Below are positions 1-6,491 of a stretch of DNA of 16,369 bases, piece by piece. The notes under the pieces are model-generated. The model was not told the DNA's origin. It saw only the letters and a list, made by a program, of their open reading frames with translations, and made no database searches. Made by a program: the position numbers and the translations under genes. Position 1 is the first letter of the stretch. Every line of letters begins with the position of its first letter. Source of the DNA: an uncultured Lachnospiraceae bacterium (lineage in GTDB: Bacteria > Bacillota > Clostridia > Lachnospirales > Lachnospiraceae); the NCBI GenBank assembly GCA_949935685.1, contig CATLGN010000008.1, positions 1 to 16,369 on the forward strand. The letters run 5' to 3'.

Positions 1-270
1 CTGATCCCGGTTACGGTAATAAAGATGTTTTCTTCTTCGGCCGCGACCGGACTCGTGCTTGACATATTCCGGGAGTTTGGAACCGATTCCCGTATCGGAC
101 TGATTACTTCCATTATGATGAGCTGTACGGAGACGGTGTTTTATACGATGTCGGTTTATTTTATGGCCGCAAAAGTGACAAAGACGCGCTTTACACTGGC
201 AGGGGCGCTGGTCAGCACGCTGGCGGGAATTGTGGCGAGCGTGGTGATTGCGGCGGGGATGGGGGGATAA
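1..270 (+). CDS. spmB: Spore maturation protein B, C-terminal part (5' end outside window)
   Basis: The frame is open from the first base and ends at TAA 268-270, giving 89 residues. They contain the pattern of the SpmB C-terminus: a stretch equivalent to the G-x-D-S-x-I-G segment (here GTDSRIGL), then a T-E-T-x-F-Y-x-x-S-V-Y-F segment, then K-x-R-F or K-x-R-Y and a last hydrophobic helix (about residues 63-87). SpmB is a multi-pass membrane protein with a nucleoside-recognition (Gate) type fold. With SpmA it is needed for dehydration of the spore core in Bacillus and Clostridium, so its presence argues for a spore-forming Firmicute. spmA would be expected just to the left of the window. The segment shows no frameshift. 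The N-terminal part cannot be judged. The family call is from motif memory, not a search. Confidence 0.8.
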   Translation: MIPVTVIKMFSSSAATGLVLDIFREFGTDSRIGLITSIMMSCTETVFYTMSVYFMAAKVTKTRFTLAGALVSTLAGIVASVVIAAGMGG

Positions 271-356
271 GGGAGACGGGTAACAGTTCAGGCCAGGACT
301 TCGCGCTTGCCGCAGAGTCCGTGAGAATGTGTAAAGGTTGAGAAGAATCCGCTCTC

Positions 357-406
357 TTTGCCAAAGGCAAACTTGACAAACGGGAAAATGCAGGGTAAGA
401 TTACCC
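357..406 (+). promoter_or_regulatory. Promoter-like element with overlapping dyads upstream of livJ (P1)
   Basis: TTGACA at 373-378 is a perfect -35 box and is followed after exactly 17 bases by TAAGAT (396-401), which matches four of six -10 positions. A perfect dyad TTTGCC-AAA-GGCAAA (357-371) abuts the -35 box. The palindrome GGGTAAGATTACCC (393-406) covers the -10 box, so either could be an operator. Transcription would start near 408, only about 15 bases before a strong terminator at 422-452. P1 transcripts would therefore be very short unless that terminator is bypassed. The call is from sequence pattern only. Confidence 0.5.
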
Positions 407-421
407 GTAGAAAAGACAAAG

Positions 422-452
422 AGGTCAGGACAAACGGATGTCCGGCCTTTTT
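422..452 (+). terminator. Rho-independent terminator between spmB and livJ
   Basis: The arms AGGTCAGGACA (422-432) and TGTCCGGCCT (439-448) form a ten-pair stem with one bulged A and one G-U pair. The loop is six bases and a run of five T (448-452) follows. It probably ends the spmB transcript and may act as an attenuator for P1. The octamer ATGTCCGG, which forms the start of the 3' arm (438-445), is repeated at 456-463, so an alternative pairing of the 5' arm is possible. Confidence 0.7.
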
Positions 453-479
453 ATTATGTCCGGAATTTGCAAAAAGTCC

Positions 480-508
480 TTGCACCCTTTCCCCGCTTGC
501 GGTAAACT
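480..508 (+). promoter_or_regulatory. Promoter-like element directly upstream of livJ (P2)
   Basis: TTGCAC (480-485) and TAAACT (503-508) are separated by exactly 17 bases, with five of six and four of six matches to the sigma-A consensus. It lies downstream of the terminator at 422-452, so it is the better candidate for driving livJ. The start would be near 515, giving a leader of about 85 bases. That leader contains a dyad at 522-539 with 7-base arms AAAAGAC and GTCTTTT. The element is moderate in quality and was called by eye. Confidence 0.5.
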
Positions 509-598
509 GAGAATGTCGGGGAAAAGACAAATGTCTTTTCTGTGCGGACAAAATGGAACGGCAGTTTGTAAAACGGCCAGAAATCAGGAGGATGGATT

Positions 599-1774
599 AT
601 GAAAAGAAACGTGTTGGCAGTATTATTGACCGCGGTCATGACGGCGGCGATGCTGGCGGGGTGCGGAAGCGGCTCAGGCGCGGCGTCGGGCGGAAGCGGT
701 GACGGTGGAGAGGTAATCAAAATCGGCGTATTTGAGCCGCTTACCGGTGAAAACGGCGGCGGCGGTTCGCAGGAAGCGGACGGCATTAAATATGCAAATC
801 AGGTATATCCCGAAGTGCTTGGCAAAAAGGTGGAACTTGTTATCGTGGATAATAAATCCGATAAGGGGGAAGCGACAACGGCGGCGACCCGTCTGGTGGA
901 ACAGGAAGGCGTGGTGGCGGTAATCGGTTCGTACGGTTCCGGCGTATCAATTGCGGCAGGCGATATTTTTAAAAATGCAAAGGTTCCGGCTATGGGGGCG
1001 TCCTGTACGAATCCGATGGTAACGGAGGGCAACGATTATTATTTCCGTACCTGCTTCCTGGACCCGTTTCAGGGAACGGTTATGGCAAACTATTGTACAC
1101 AGCAGGGATTTACAAAGGCGGCGATCGTATATCAGAACGGCGACGACTATTCCACGGGGCTTGCGAACTTTTTCAAGGCTTCCTTTGAAGGGGCAGGCGG
1201 CTCTGTTGTTTCGGAAGGCGTCATTCAGACAAACGATTCCGACTATAATTCGATTCTGACAAACATCAAAGCAAGCGATGCCGAGGTTATTTTCGCGCCG
1301 TCTTCAATCACAGTGGCAGGCGCGTTTATCAAGCAGGCGCGGGCGCTTGGAATCGACGCGCTGATCTGCGCCGGTGACACATGGGAGAACGAGGCCATTA
1401 TCGACGTGGCCGGCGAGGCGGCGGAAGGCGTAGTCCTTTCCACATTTTATGATGAAAACGATGCCAGCGCTTCCGAGGAGGCAAAGAAGTTTGTGCCGGG
1501 CTTTAAGGAATATCTGGGCGGCGATGCCATTATCCCGGCAGTTTCCGCACTTGGTTATGACGCATACTGCGTTGTGCTGGATGCGATCGAACGGGCGGGC
1601 TCTACGGACGGCGAAGCGGTTCGCCAGGCGCTGGCCGATACGAGCGAGTTTGTCGGCGTGACAGGCGCGATCACATTTGACGAGAATGGCGACGCGCAGA
1701 AAAACGTTGCGATCGTGAAAACTGTGGAAGGCGGTAAGTTCAAATATCTGGATACGGTAGTCGTAGGCGAATAA
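599..1774 (+). CDS. livJ: Branched-chain amino acid ABC transporter, substrate-binding lipoprotein
   Basis: This gene encodes a 391-residue extracellular binding protein of the LivJ/Leu-Ile-Val type (periplasmic binding fold type I), which captures branched-chain amino acids for the LivHMGF importer. Residues 1-21 are a lipoprotein signal peptide with lipobox L-A-G-C and Cys22 as the lipid anchor. A short Gly/Ser-rich linker follows, then the mature domain beginning IKIGVFEPLTG, a typical LivJ start. The segment AAGDIFKNAKVPAMGASCTNP around residues 121-141 is also family-typical. The start ATG has AGGAGG seven bases upstream (586-591). The length matches the family. A hairpin follows the gene before livH, which would favour excess binding protein over permease. 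The exact amino acid bound cannot be read from the sequence. Related binding proteins can also serve amides or urea, but the neighbouring permeases and ATPases favour the Liv assignment. Confidence 0.9.
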   Translation: MKRNVLAVLLTAVMTAAMLAGCGSGSGAASGGSGDGGEVIKIGVFEPLTGENGGGGSQEADGIKYANQVYPEVLGKKVELVIVDNKSDKGEATTAATRLVEQEGVVAVIGSYGSGVSIAAGDIFKNAKVPAMGASCTNPMVTEGNDYYFRTCFLDPFQGTVMANYCTQQGFTKAAIVYQNGDDYSTGLANFFKASFEGAGGSVVSEGVIQTNDSDYNSILTNIKASDAEVIFAPSSITVAGAFIKQARALGIDALICAGDTWENEAIIDVAGEAAEGVVLSTFYDENDASASEEAKKFVPGFKEYLGGDAIIPAVSALGYDAYCVVLDAIERAGSTDGEAVRQALADTSEFVGVTGAITFDENGDAQKNVAIVKTVEGGKFKYLDTVVVGE

Positions 1775-1793
1775 ATATGATATATGCAAGATG

Positions 1794-1825
1794 GGAAAGG
1801 CCGGAATGCTGGCCTTTCTCATTTT
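1794..1825 (+). terminator. Terminator-like hairpin between livJ and livH
   Basis: The perfect arms GAAAGGCC (1795-1802) and GGCCTTTC (1811-1818) enclose an 8-base loop and are followed by TCATTTT. The T run is interrupted, so termination is probably partial. Its position between the binding-protein gene and the first permease gene fits the common arrangement in which livJ mRNA is made or kept in excess over the downstream genes. Confidence 0.65.
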
Positions 1826-1933
1826 GGACATTATGTTTCGTGTACATCCGCCAGATGCCCGTCCGGCGGCTGGGCGGCGGCAGTGATTACGGGTCTCTGG
1901 CGGATGGCGCGAAGGAAGACGGAGGAAAACAGT

Positions 1934-2827
1934 ATGAGTATGGATATTTTTCTGCAGCACTTGCTGAACGGGATTTCCGTCGGCAGTCTGTATGCGCTGA
2001 TCGCCATCGGCTATACTATGGTTTACGGAATATTGCTTTTGATTAATTTTGCGCACGGCGATATTTTTATGATGGCGTCTTATTTTATGATCTTTGCAGT
2101 GGTGGACTTCGGTCTGCCGGTATGGATTTCCCTGCCGATGATTATTGTGCTGACTGTGATTCTGGGGATGCTTCTGGAACGCAGCGCGTACAAGCCGCTG
2201 CGGAACGCGCCCCGGATGTCGATTATGATCTCGGCGATCGGCGCCTCTTATCTGCTGGAAAATCTGGCGGTCTATCTGTTTTCCGGCGTGCCGAAAGGGT
2301 ATCCCGACATTCCCTGGCTGACAAAAGTGATCAATGTGGGAACCATATCGTTTCAGACCGTTACGGTGATTGCCCCGGTGCTGGTGATCGTGATTCTCGG
2401 GGCATTGATGGCGCTGGTCAATCATACCAGGACGGGTATGGCCATGCGGGCGGTATCCAAAGATTTCGAGACGGCGAGACTGATGGGGGTCAGAATTGAC
2501 AGGGTGATTGCCGTGACGTTTGCGATCGGCTCGGGATTGGCGGCGGTCGGTTCGGTATTGTGGGGCGCGAAATATTCTTCCGTATATCCGCTGATGGGCG
2601 TTATGCCGGGATTGAAATGCTTTGTTGCAGCCGTGTTCGGCGGCATTGGCAATATACCGGGAGCCGTGCTCGGCGGCATCGTGCTCGGACTGGGGGAAAC
2701 GCTGCTGGTGGCATTTTTCCCGGGGCTGACCGGTTATCGGGATGCCTTTGCATTTGTCGTATTGATTGTGATGCTCCTTGTAAGGCCGAATGGTCTGCTG
2801 GGAGAGAAAGAAGCGGATAAGGTGTGA
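1934..2827 (+). CDS. livH: Branched-chain amino acid ABC transporter permease
   Basis: The product is a 297-residue integral membrane permease. It begins MSMDIFLQHLLNGISVGS, and the N-terminal motif GSLYALIAIGYTMVYGILLLIN is the LivH hallmark. The central cytoplasmic loop with G-M-A-M-R-A-V-S-x-D near residues 165-175 is the expected contact with the ATPases. A G-G-I-G-N-I-P-G-A segment follows near residue 235. The frame could be extended upstream to 1784, but ATG 1934 has GGAGG eight bases before it and gives the family's normal start, so it is preferred. The gene lies 159 bases after livJ and four bases before livM. The family member imports branched-chain amino acids together with LivM. 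Confidence 0.92.
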   Translation: MSMDIFLQHLLNGISVGSLYALIAIGYTMVYGILLLINFAHGDIFMMASYFMIFAVVDFGLPVWISLPMIIVLTVILGMLLERSAYKPLRNAPRMSIMISAIGASYLLENLAVYLFSGVPKGYPDIPWLTKVINVGTISFQTVTVIAPVLVIVILGALMALVNHTRTGMAMRAVSKDFETARLMGVRIDRVIAVTFAIGSGLAAVGSVLWGAKYSSVYPLMGVMPGLKCFVAAVFGGIGNIPGAVLGGIVLGLGETLLVAFFPGLTGYRDAFAFVVLIVMLLVRPNGLLGEKEADKV

Positions 2828-2831
2828 TGAT

Positions 2832-3914
2832 ATGAGTAAAAAGACAAAAAACATATGTACGGGTATCGCCATTTTGCTGGCCATTGTTTTGATCACGCTG
2901 TTTGATCGCGACGTAATCGGAAACGCGTATGTGAAACGTGTGCTGAATCTGGCGGCAATCTATGCGATTATCAGCGTATCCATGAATCTGGTCAATGGTT
3001 TTACCGGTCTGTTTTCTCTGGGACAGGCGGGCTTTATGGCGATCGGTGCGTTCAGTGTGGCGATCTTTACGGTCCCGGCGGAATACATAAATTCGATTTT
3101 TTATCTGGAACCGATGGCGCCCTGGCTGGCGGCAATCCGCCTTCCCTTTGTGGCTGCGCTTTTGGTGGGCGGGCTGATCGCCGCGGGCCTTTCCCTGTTG
3201 ATCGGTTATCCGGTGCTGCGGCTGAAAAGCGATTATCTGGCGATTGCGACGCTCGGATTTTCGGAAATCATCCGCATTGTATTTACGCAGATGCAGACCA
3301 TTACAAACGGCGCGCTCGGTATCAACCGGATTCCGGGGATTACGACAATGTGGGTGCCGTTTGGCGCGGCTGCGATCTGTATCGGCATTATGGTTTTGCT
3401 GATTCATTCCTCTTATGGCAGGGCGTTCCAGGCAATTCGTGAGGATGATATTGCGGCGGAGGCGATGGGCATTAACTTGAGCGCCCACAAAAACCTTGCC
3501 TTTGCGGTCAGTTCTTTTTTTACGGCAATCGGCGGCGGCCTGTATGCGGCGCTTCTGACAAGCGTAGATCCGAAACAGTTTTACTTTACGATGACCTATA
3601 ATTTTCTTTTGATAATCGTTCTCGGCGGTATGGGAAGCGTTACCGGCACGGTGATCGCCTCGTTCATCATTACGGGCGGTCTGGAATGGCTGCGCTTTTT
3701 CGACGAGCCGCTGACCGTTATGGGCGTTACGATACCGCTGTTCCGCTCGGGACTGCGTATGGTTGTGTTTTCCATTCTGCTGATGCTGCTTGTGCTTTTC
3801 TACAGTAAGGGATTGATGGGACAGAAAGAATTTTCCTGGGACGGCATGTATGCATGGTGTAAAAAGATAAAGGGCAGACTGTCAGGGCTCTCGAAAAAGA
3901 AAGGAGGCGCATAA
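2832..3914 (+). CDS. livM: Branched-chain amino acid ABC transporter permease
   Basis: The product is a 360-residue multi-pass membrane permease of the LivM family, the partner of LivH. Visible family signatures are NLVNGFTGLFSLGQAGFMAIGA (about residues 50-70), the Y-P-V-L-R-L-K-S-D-Y-L-A-I-A-T-L-G-F block near residue 130, and the ATPase-contact loop GRAFQAIREDDIAAEAMGI near residue 200. G-G-M-G-S-V-T-G-T follows near residue 265. ATG 2832 was chosen because the protein then starts with MSKKTK ahead of the first membrane helix. A longer in-frame start at 2790 lies inside livH and adds 14 unconserved residues. AAGG at 2819-2822 serves as ribosome binding site. The C-terminus is a basic tail ending SGLSKKKGGA. 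It is translated as part of the liv operon, two bases before the livG start. Confidence 0.92.
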   Translation: MSKKTKNICTGIAILLAIVLITLFDRDVIGNAYVKRVLNLAAIYAIISVSMNLVNGFTGLFSLGQAGFMAIGAFSVAIFTVPAEYINSIFYLEPMAPWLAAIRLPFVAALLVGGLIAAGLSLLIGYPVLRLKSDYLAIATLGFSEIIRIVFTQMQTITNGALGINRIPGITTMWVPFGAAAICIGIMVLLIHSSYGRAFQAIREDDIAAEAMGINLSAHKNLAFAVSSFFTAIGGGLYAALLTSVDPKQFYFTMTYNFLLIIVLGGMGSVTGTVIASFIITGGLEWLRFFDEPLTVMGVTIPLFRSGLRMVVFSILLMLLVLFYSKGLMGQKEFSWDGMYAWCKKIKGRLSGLSKKKGGA

Positions 3915-3915
3915 T

Positions 3916-4764
3916 ATGGGGACACAGGTATTGTCGGTCAGCGATATAACGATGCAGTTTGGCGGTGTGGTTGCGGTAAATAATCTCTCCCTCCATGTCG
4001 ATGAAGGGGAGATTGTCGCTCTGATCGGTCCCAACGGGGCGGGAAAGACAACCGCGTTTAATGTGATTACCGGTGTGTATGCGCCGACAAACGGACAGGT
4101 ACTGTTTCAGGAACATTTGATTTCCGCCAACTATCCGCGTGGAAAAATGAAAAAGAAGTATCTGGGTGAGGCGGACACGGCAGATAAATATCATGTGGCC
4201 AAGTCGATCACACCGGATAAAATCACAAAACTCGGCGTAGCCAGAACCTTTCAGAATATCCGGCTGTTTAAGAATCTGACGGTATTTGACAATGTTTTGA
4301 TCGCGAAGCATATGCGCTCCAGAGCGAATTTTCTCTCAGCGACTTTCCGCCTGAACCATAAGGAAGAGAAGCAGAACCGGGAGGAGACGATGAAGTTGCT
4401 GGAAATACTTGACCTGGCGGATGTGAAAGATGAGATTGCCAGTTCGCTGCCTTACGGGAAACAGCGGCATCTGGAGATTGCGCGCGCCCTTGCCACGCAG
4501 CCGGAACTGCTGCTGCTCGATGAGCCGGCGGCGGGCATGAATCCGCAGGAAACCGATGAACTGACGGCCTTCATCAGAAAGATCAAAGATGATTTCCGGC
4601 TGACGGTGTTTATGATCGAGCATCATATGGATCTCGTTATGGAAATCTCCGACCGAATCTATGTGTTGGATTTTGGGAAACTGATTGCGGAAGGGACGCC
4701 CGGGGAAATACAGAATGATCAGCGCGTGATTGACGCGTATTTGGGGGTGCAGAAGGATGCGTAG
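3916..4764 (+). CDS. livG: Branched-chain amino acid ABC transporter ATP-binding protein
   Basis: The product is a 282-residue ATPase that powers the LivHM permeases. The Walker A motif GPNGAGKTT is at residues 38-46. The Q-loop segment ARTFQNIRLF is typical for LivG, the signature motif appears as LPYGKQRHLEIARAL, and Walker B is LLLLDEPAAGMN, followed by the switch His in the IEHHMD block. A lysine-rich segment of about 25 residues (around residues 75-100, containing GKMKKKYLGEAD) lies between Walker A and the Q-loop. The common LivG proteins I recall are shorter there, and the total length exceeds the usual 250-260. The start has GGAGG eight bases upstream, just after the livM stop. The 3' end overlaps livF by eight bases. 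Confidence 0.93.
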   Translation: MGTQVLSVSDITMQFGGVVAVNNLSLHVDEGEIVALIGPNGAGKTTAFNVITGVYAPTNGQVLFQEHLISANYPRGKMKKKYLGEADTADKYHVAKSITPDKITKLGVARTFQNIRLFKNLTVFDNVLIAKHMRSRANFLSATFRLNHKEEKQNREETMKLLEILDLADVKDEIASSLPYGKQRHLEIARALATQPELLLLDEPAAGMNPQETDELTAFIRKIKDDFRLTVFMIEHHMDLVMEISDRIYVLDFGKLIAEGTPGEIQNDQRVIDAYLGVQKDA

Positions 4765-5479
4765 TGAAAATATTCTGGAGATTTCCGGTCTGTCCGTCTC
4801 TTACGGCGGCATCCGGGCGGTAAAGGAGATCAGTTTCGGCGTGCCGAAAGGAAAGGTTGTGACATTGATCGGTGCGAACGGGGCGGGAAAAAGTTCTACC
4901 CTGCGCGCCATTGTGGGACTGGAAAAGCCCGCGGGCGGCAGCATCCTTTTTAACGGTGTGGAACTGTCGGGGCTTTCCACGGATGCGATCGTGGAAAAGG
5001 GAATCACACTTGTGCCGGAGGGGAGACGGGTATTCCCGAATCTTTCCGTACTGGAAAATCTGAAAATTGGCGCCTATATGCGCAAAGACGATCTGACAGC
5101 GGATATTGCATGGGTGTACGGCCTGTTTCCGCGCCTGAAAGAGCGTTCCTGGCAGAAAGCGGGTACGCTGTCCGGCGGCGAACAGCAGATGCTGGCGATT
5201 GGGCGGGCGTTGATGAGCAAGCCGGCCGTTATTATGATGGATGAGCCTTCTCTTGGGCTGGCGCCGATTATCGTGCAGGGCGTCTTTGACATTATCCGGG
5301 AGATCAACCGACAGGGCGTTACGATTCTGCTTGTGGAGCAGAATGCGAATATGGCGCTGAAAGCCGCCGATCTGGCTTGCGTGATGGAAACCGGAACGAT
5401 TACAATGCGCGGAAGCGGAGCGGAACTTCTGGAAAACGATGAAATCCGGGCGGCTTATCTGGGAAAGGCCAGAAAATAA
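4757..5479 (+). CDS. livF: Branched-chain amino acid ABC transporter ATP-binding protein
   Basis: The product is a 240-residue second ATPase of the Liv importer, which pairs with LivG. Walker A GANGAGKSS begins at residue 39, the signature motif is LSGGEQQMLAIGRALM, and Walker B is IMMDEPSLGLAP, the last being characteristic of LivF. V-P-E-G-R-R-V-F-P-N-L-S-V-x-E-N-L, another LivF block, lies near residue 85. ATG 4757 was chosen because the protein then begins MRSENILEISGL like its relatives; an upstream in-frame ATG at 4730 lies inside livG. The start overlaps the livG end by eight bases, so the two are translationally coupled. The length is normal for the family and all catalytic motifs are intact. 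Confidence 0.93.
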   Translation: MRSENILEISGLSVSYGGIRAVKEISFGVPKGKVVTLIGANGAGKSSTLRAIVGLEKPAGGSILFNGVELSGLSTDAIVEKGITLVPEGRRVFPNLSVLENLKIGAYMRKDDLTADIAWVYGLFPRLKERSWQKAGTLSGGEQQMLAIGRALMSKPAVIMMDEPSLGLAPIIVQGVFDIIREINRQGVTILLVEQNANMALKAADLACVMETGTITMRGSGAELLENDEIRAAYLGKARK

Positions 5480-5522
5480 AACTGCGGTAAATGACAAAGG
5501 ACAAATCAGACGAGGACAAATT

Positions 5523-5975
5523 ATGATAGAAGCGGGTATGCTGGCGCTGCTTGCAGTGATAACAATGGGAGGCATATGGATCTGGATGCGGCGCAGACAT
5601 CGCAGAGCGCTTCCCATGGATGATATGGAGGGACATGAATTTGAACAGTTCTGTGCCGGCGTATTGGAGGAGAACGGATTTCTGGAAGTGGAAGTGACGC
5701 GGGGAAGCGGCGATTATGGCGTGGATATACTGGCGGAAAAAGACGGCGTTACCTATGCCGTCCAGTGCAAACGCTATACCGGCCCGGTCGGGGTGGCTGC
5801 AGTGCAGCAAGCGTATGCCGGACGGGATTATTATGACAGGATGGTAGGCGCTGTGCTGACAAATCAGTACTTTACCGCGCCTGCCGTAGAGGCTGCGAAA
5901 AAATTAAAGATCCTTTTGTGGGACCGGGGTTATCTGGAGGAGATGATCGGCGCGGAAAAAGGAATACCGGATTGA
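5523..5975 (+). CDS. Membrane-anchored Mrr-type restriction-endonuclease-like protein
   Basis: The product is 150 residues. A hydrophobic segment (about residues 4-22) followed by an Arg-rich stop-transfer stretch suggests one N-terminal membrane helix. The rest is a minimal Mrr/PD-(D/E)XK-type nuclease domain: GHEFEQFCAGVL (Glu41), GSGDYGVDIL (Asp68), then VQCKRY (Gln81-x-Lys83). This is the Asp...Q-x-K version of the active site typical of Mrr-like enzymes. The V-T-R-G-S-G-D and T-N-Q-Y-F-T-A-P-A blocks also fit the family. Members cleave DNA, often modified DNA, but membrane-anchored single-domain forms have no settled role. ATG 5523 has GAGG seven bases upstream. The gene begins 43 bases after livF with no clear terminator or promoter, so it may be read through from the liv operon. 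No methylase or other restriction gene is nearby. Confidence 0.8.
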   Translation: MIEAGMLALLAVITMGGIWIWMRRRHRRALPMDDMEGHEFEQFCAGVLEENGFLEVEVTRGSGDYGVDILAEKDGVTYAVQCKRYTGPVGVAAVQQAYAGRDYYDRMVGAVLTNQYFTAPAVEAAKKLKILLWDRGYLEEMIGAEKGIPD

Positions 5976-5984
5976 AAAAGGGTA

Positions 5985-6014
5985 TTGGTATCGGAAGAAA
6001 AAGTGTGATATACT
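5985..6014 (+). promoter_or_regulatory. Promoter of the FabT-like regulator gene
   Basis: TATACT (6009-6014) is a five-of-six -10 box preceded by TGA (6006-6008), making it an extended -10. TTGGTA (5985-5990) is a moderate -35 box 18 bases upstream. Transcription would start near 6021, inside the palindrome at 6014-6026. Confidence 0.6.
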
Positions 6015-6026
6015 TTGACTGTCAAA
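6014..6026 (+). promoter_or_regulatory. Predicted FabT-type operator, TTTGAC-T-GTCAAA
   Basis: This perfect 6-1-6 palindrome begins at the last base of the -10 box and covers the predicted transcription start. Its core TTTGA-N3-TCAAA fits the known pattern of FabT sites in lactic acid bacteria and streptococci. Binding there would block transcription of the regulator's own gene. The identity of the site is inferred from the match and its position. Confidence 0.6.
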
Positions 6027-6050
6027 CAAAAAGAAAGGGTACGGACGAAA

Positions 6051-6491
6051 GTGGATATTAACGCTGCTTTAAACGAGGTATTCGTCAAAGTATTTAAAAA
6101 TATCACCGGAATCGAGGAGCGGGCAATCCGGACGGGAGAGTATCACAGTGCGACGGCAAATGACATGCATGTCATAGAGGCCATCGGCATGGGAAAACCG
6201 AAAAACATGTCTTCCGTCGCCAAATCTCTGTCGGTGACAACGGGCACGCTGACCATTTCGGTGAACAGTCTTGTCAAAAAAGGATTTGTGGAACGGACGA
6301 GAAGCGAACAGGACCGGCGGGTTGTGCTCGTATCGCTGACGGAAAAGGGAAAGCAGGTTTACCGCAGGCACCGGCGGTTTCACGAAGAACTGGTGGAAAG
6401 TATTGTAAACAGGCTGGATGACGACGAAAAGATCCTGCTGGAGAAGGTGCTTTCCAATCTGAATCAGTATTTTAAGGAGATGCAGAAATGA
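6051..6491 (+). CDS. fabT: MarR-family regulator, FabT-like (fatty acid synthesis control)
   Basis: The product is 146 residues, a winged-helix MarR protein. The order is an N-terminal dimer helix (DINAALNEVFVKVFKNITGIEERA), the SSVAKSLSVTTGTLTISVNSLVKKGFVERTRS recognition region (about residues 56-87), and the wing D-Q-D-R-R-V-V-like block (here SEQDRRVVLVSLTEKG). The segments with A-N-D-M-H-V-I-E and V-T-x-G-T-L-T are characteristic of FabT, which represses type II fatty acid synthesis genes with acyl-ACP as co-repressor. GTG 6051 was preferred over TTG 6015 because the TTG lies in the -10/operator region and has no ribosome binding site, while AAGAAAGGG (6031-6039) precedes the GTG. No fatty acid genes are present next to it in the window, which is unusual. 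It overlaps the next gene by four bases (ATGA). The gene symbol is by similarity to FabT; a different MarR subfamily is possible. Confidence 0.75.
   Translation: MDINAALNEVFVKVFKNITGIEERAIRTGEYHSATANDMHVIEAIGMGKPKNMSSVAKSLSVTTGTLTISVNSLVKKGFVERTRSEQDRRVVLVSLTEKGKQVYRRHRRFHEELVESIVNRLDDDEKILLEKVLSNLNQYFKEMQK

Larger units (their letters stand above)
271..598 (+). other. Non-coding leader region between spmB and livJ
   Basis: No credible gene is present in these 328 bases; short open frames on the minus strand lack ribosome binding sites and family motifs. The region holds two promoter-like elements, a TTTGCC-AAA-GGCAAA dyad (357-371), a GGGTAAGATTACCC palindrome (393-406), one rho-independent terminator (422-452), and a dyad AAAAGAC-AAAT-GTCTTTT (522-539). 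The 11-mer GAAAAGACAAA occurs twice (410-420 and 521-531), each time shortly downstream of a promoter-like element, so the region may have arisen by partial duplication. The ribosome binding site AGGAGG of livJ starts at 586. Confidence 0.6.

Noticed and set aside
271..598. Known riboswitch or T-box before livJ
   Set aside because: I found no T-box core sequence, no recognisable aptamer core and no leader peptide rich in Leu, Ile or Val codons; only hairpins and repeats could be supported.
1304..2896. Minus-strand open frame of 530 codons opposite livJ and livH
   Set aside because: It is a shadow of two well-supported genes, has a His/Arg/Gln-rich composition typical of antisense frames, no ribosome binding site and no known motif.
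2601..3488. Minus-strand open frame of 295 codons opposite livH and livM
   Set aside because: Its composition is that of an antisense shadow, rich in Arg, His and Gln, and it crosses two real genes with clear family motifs.
5963..5986. Terminator from the inverted repeat AATACC/GGTATT after the nuclease-domain gene
   Set aside because: The stem is only six pairs with a 12-base loop and no T run follows; it overlaps the -35 region of the next promoter and may be chance.
6015..6050. Upstream TTG start for the FabT-like gene
   Set aside because: The TTG lies in the -10 box and operator with no ribosome binding site; GTG 6051 has a purine-rich site and gives the family's normal N-terminus.
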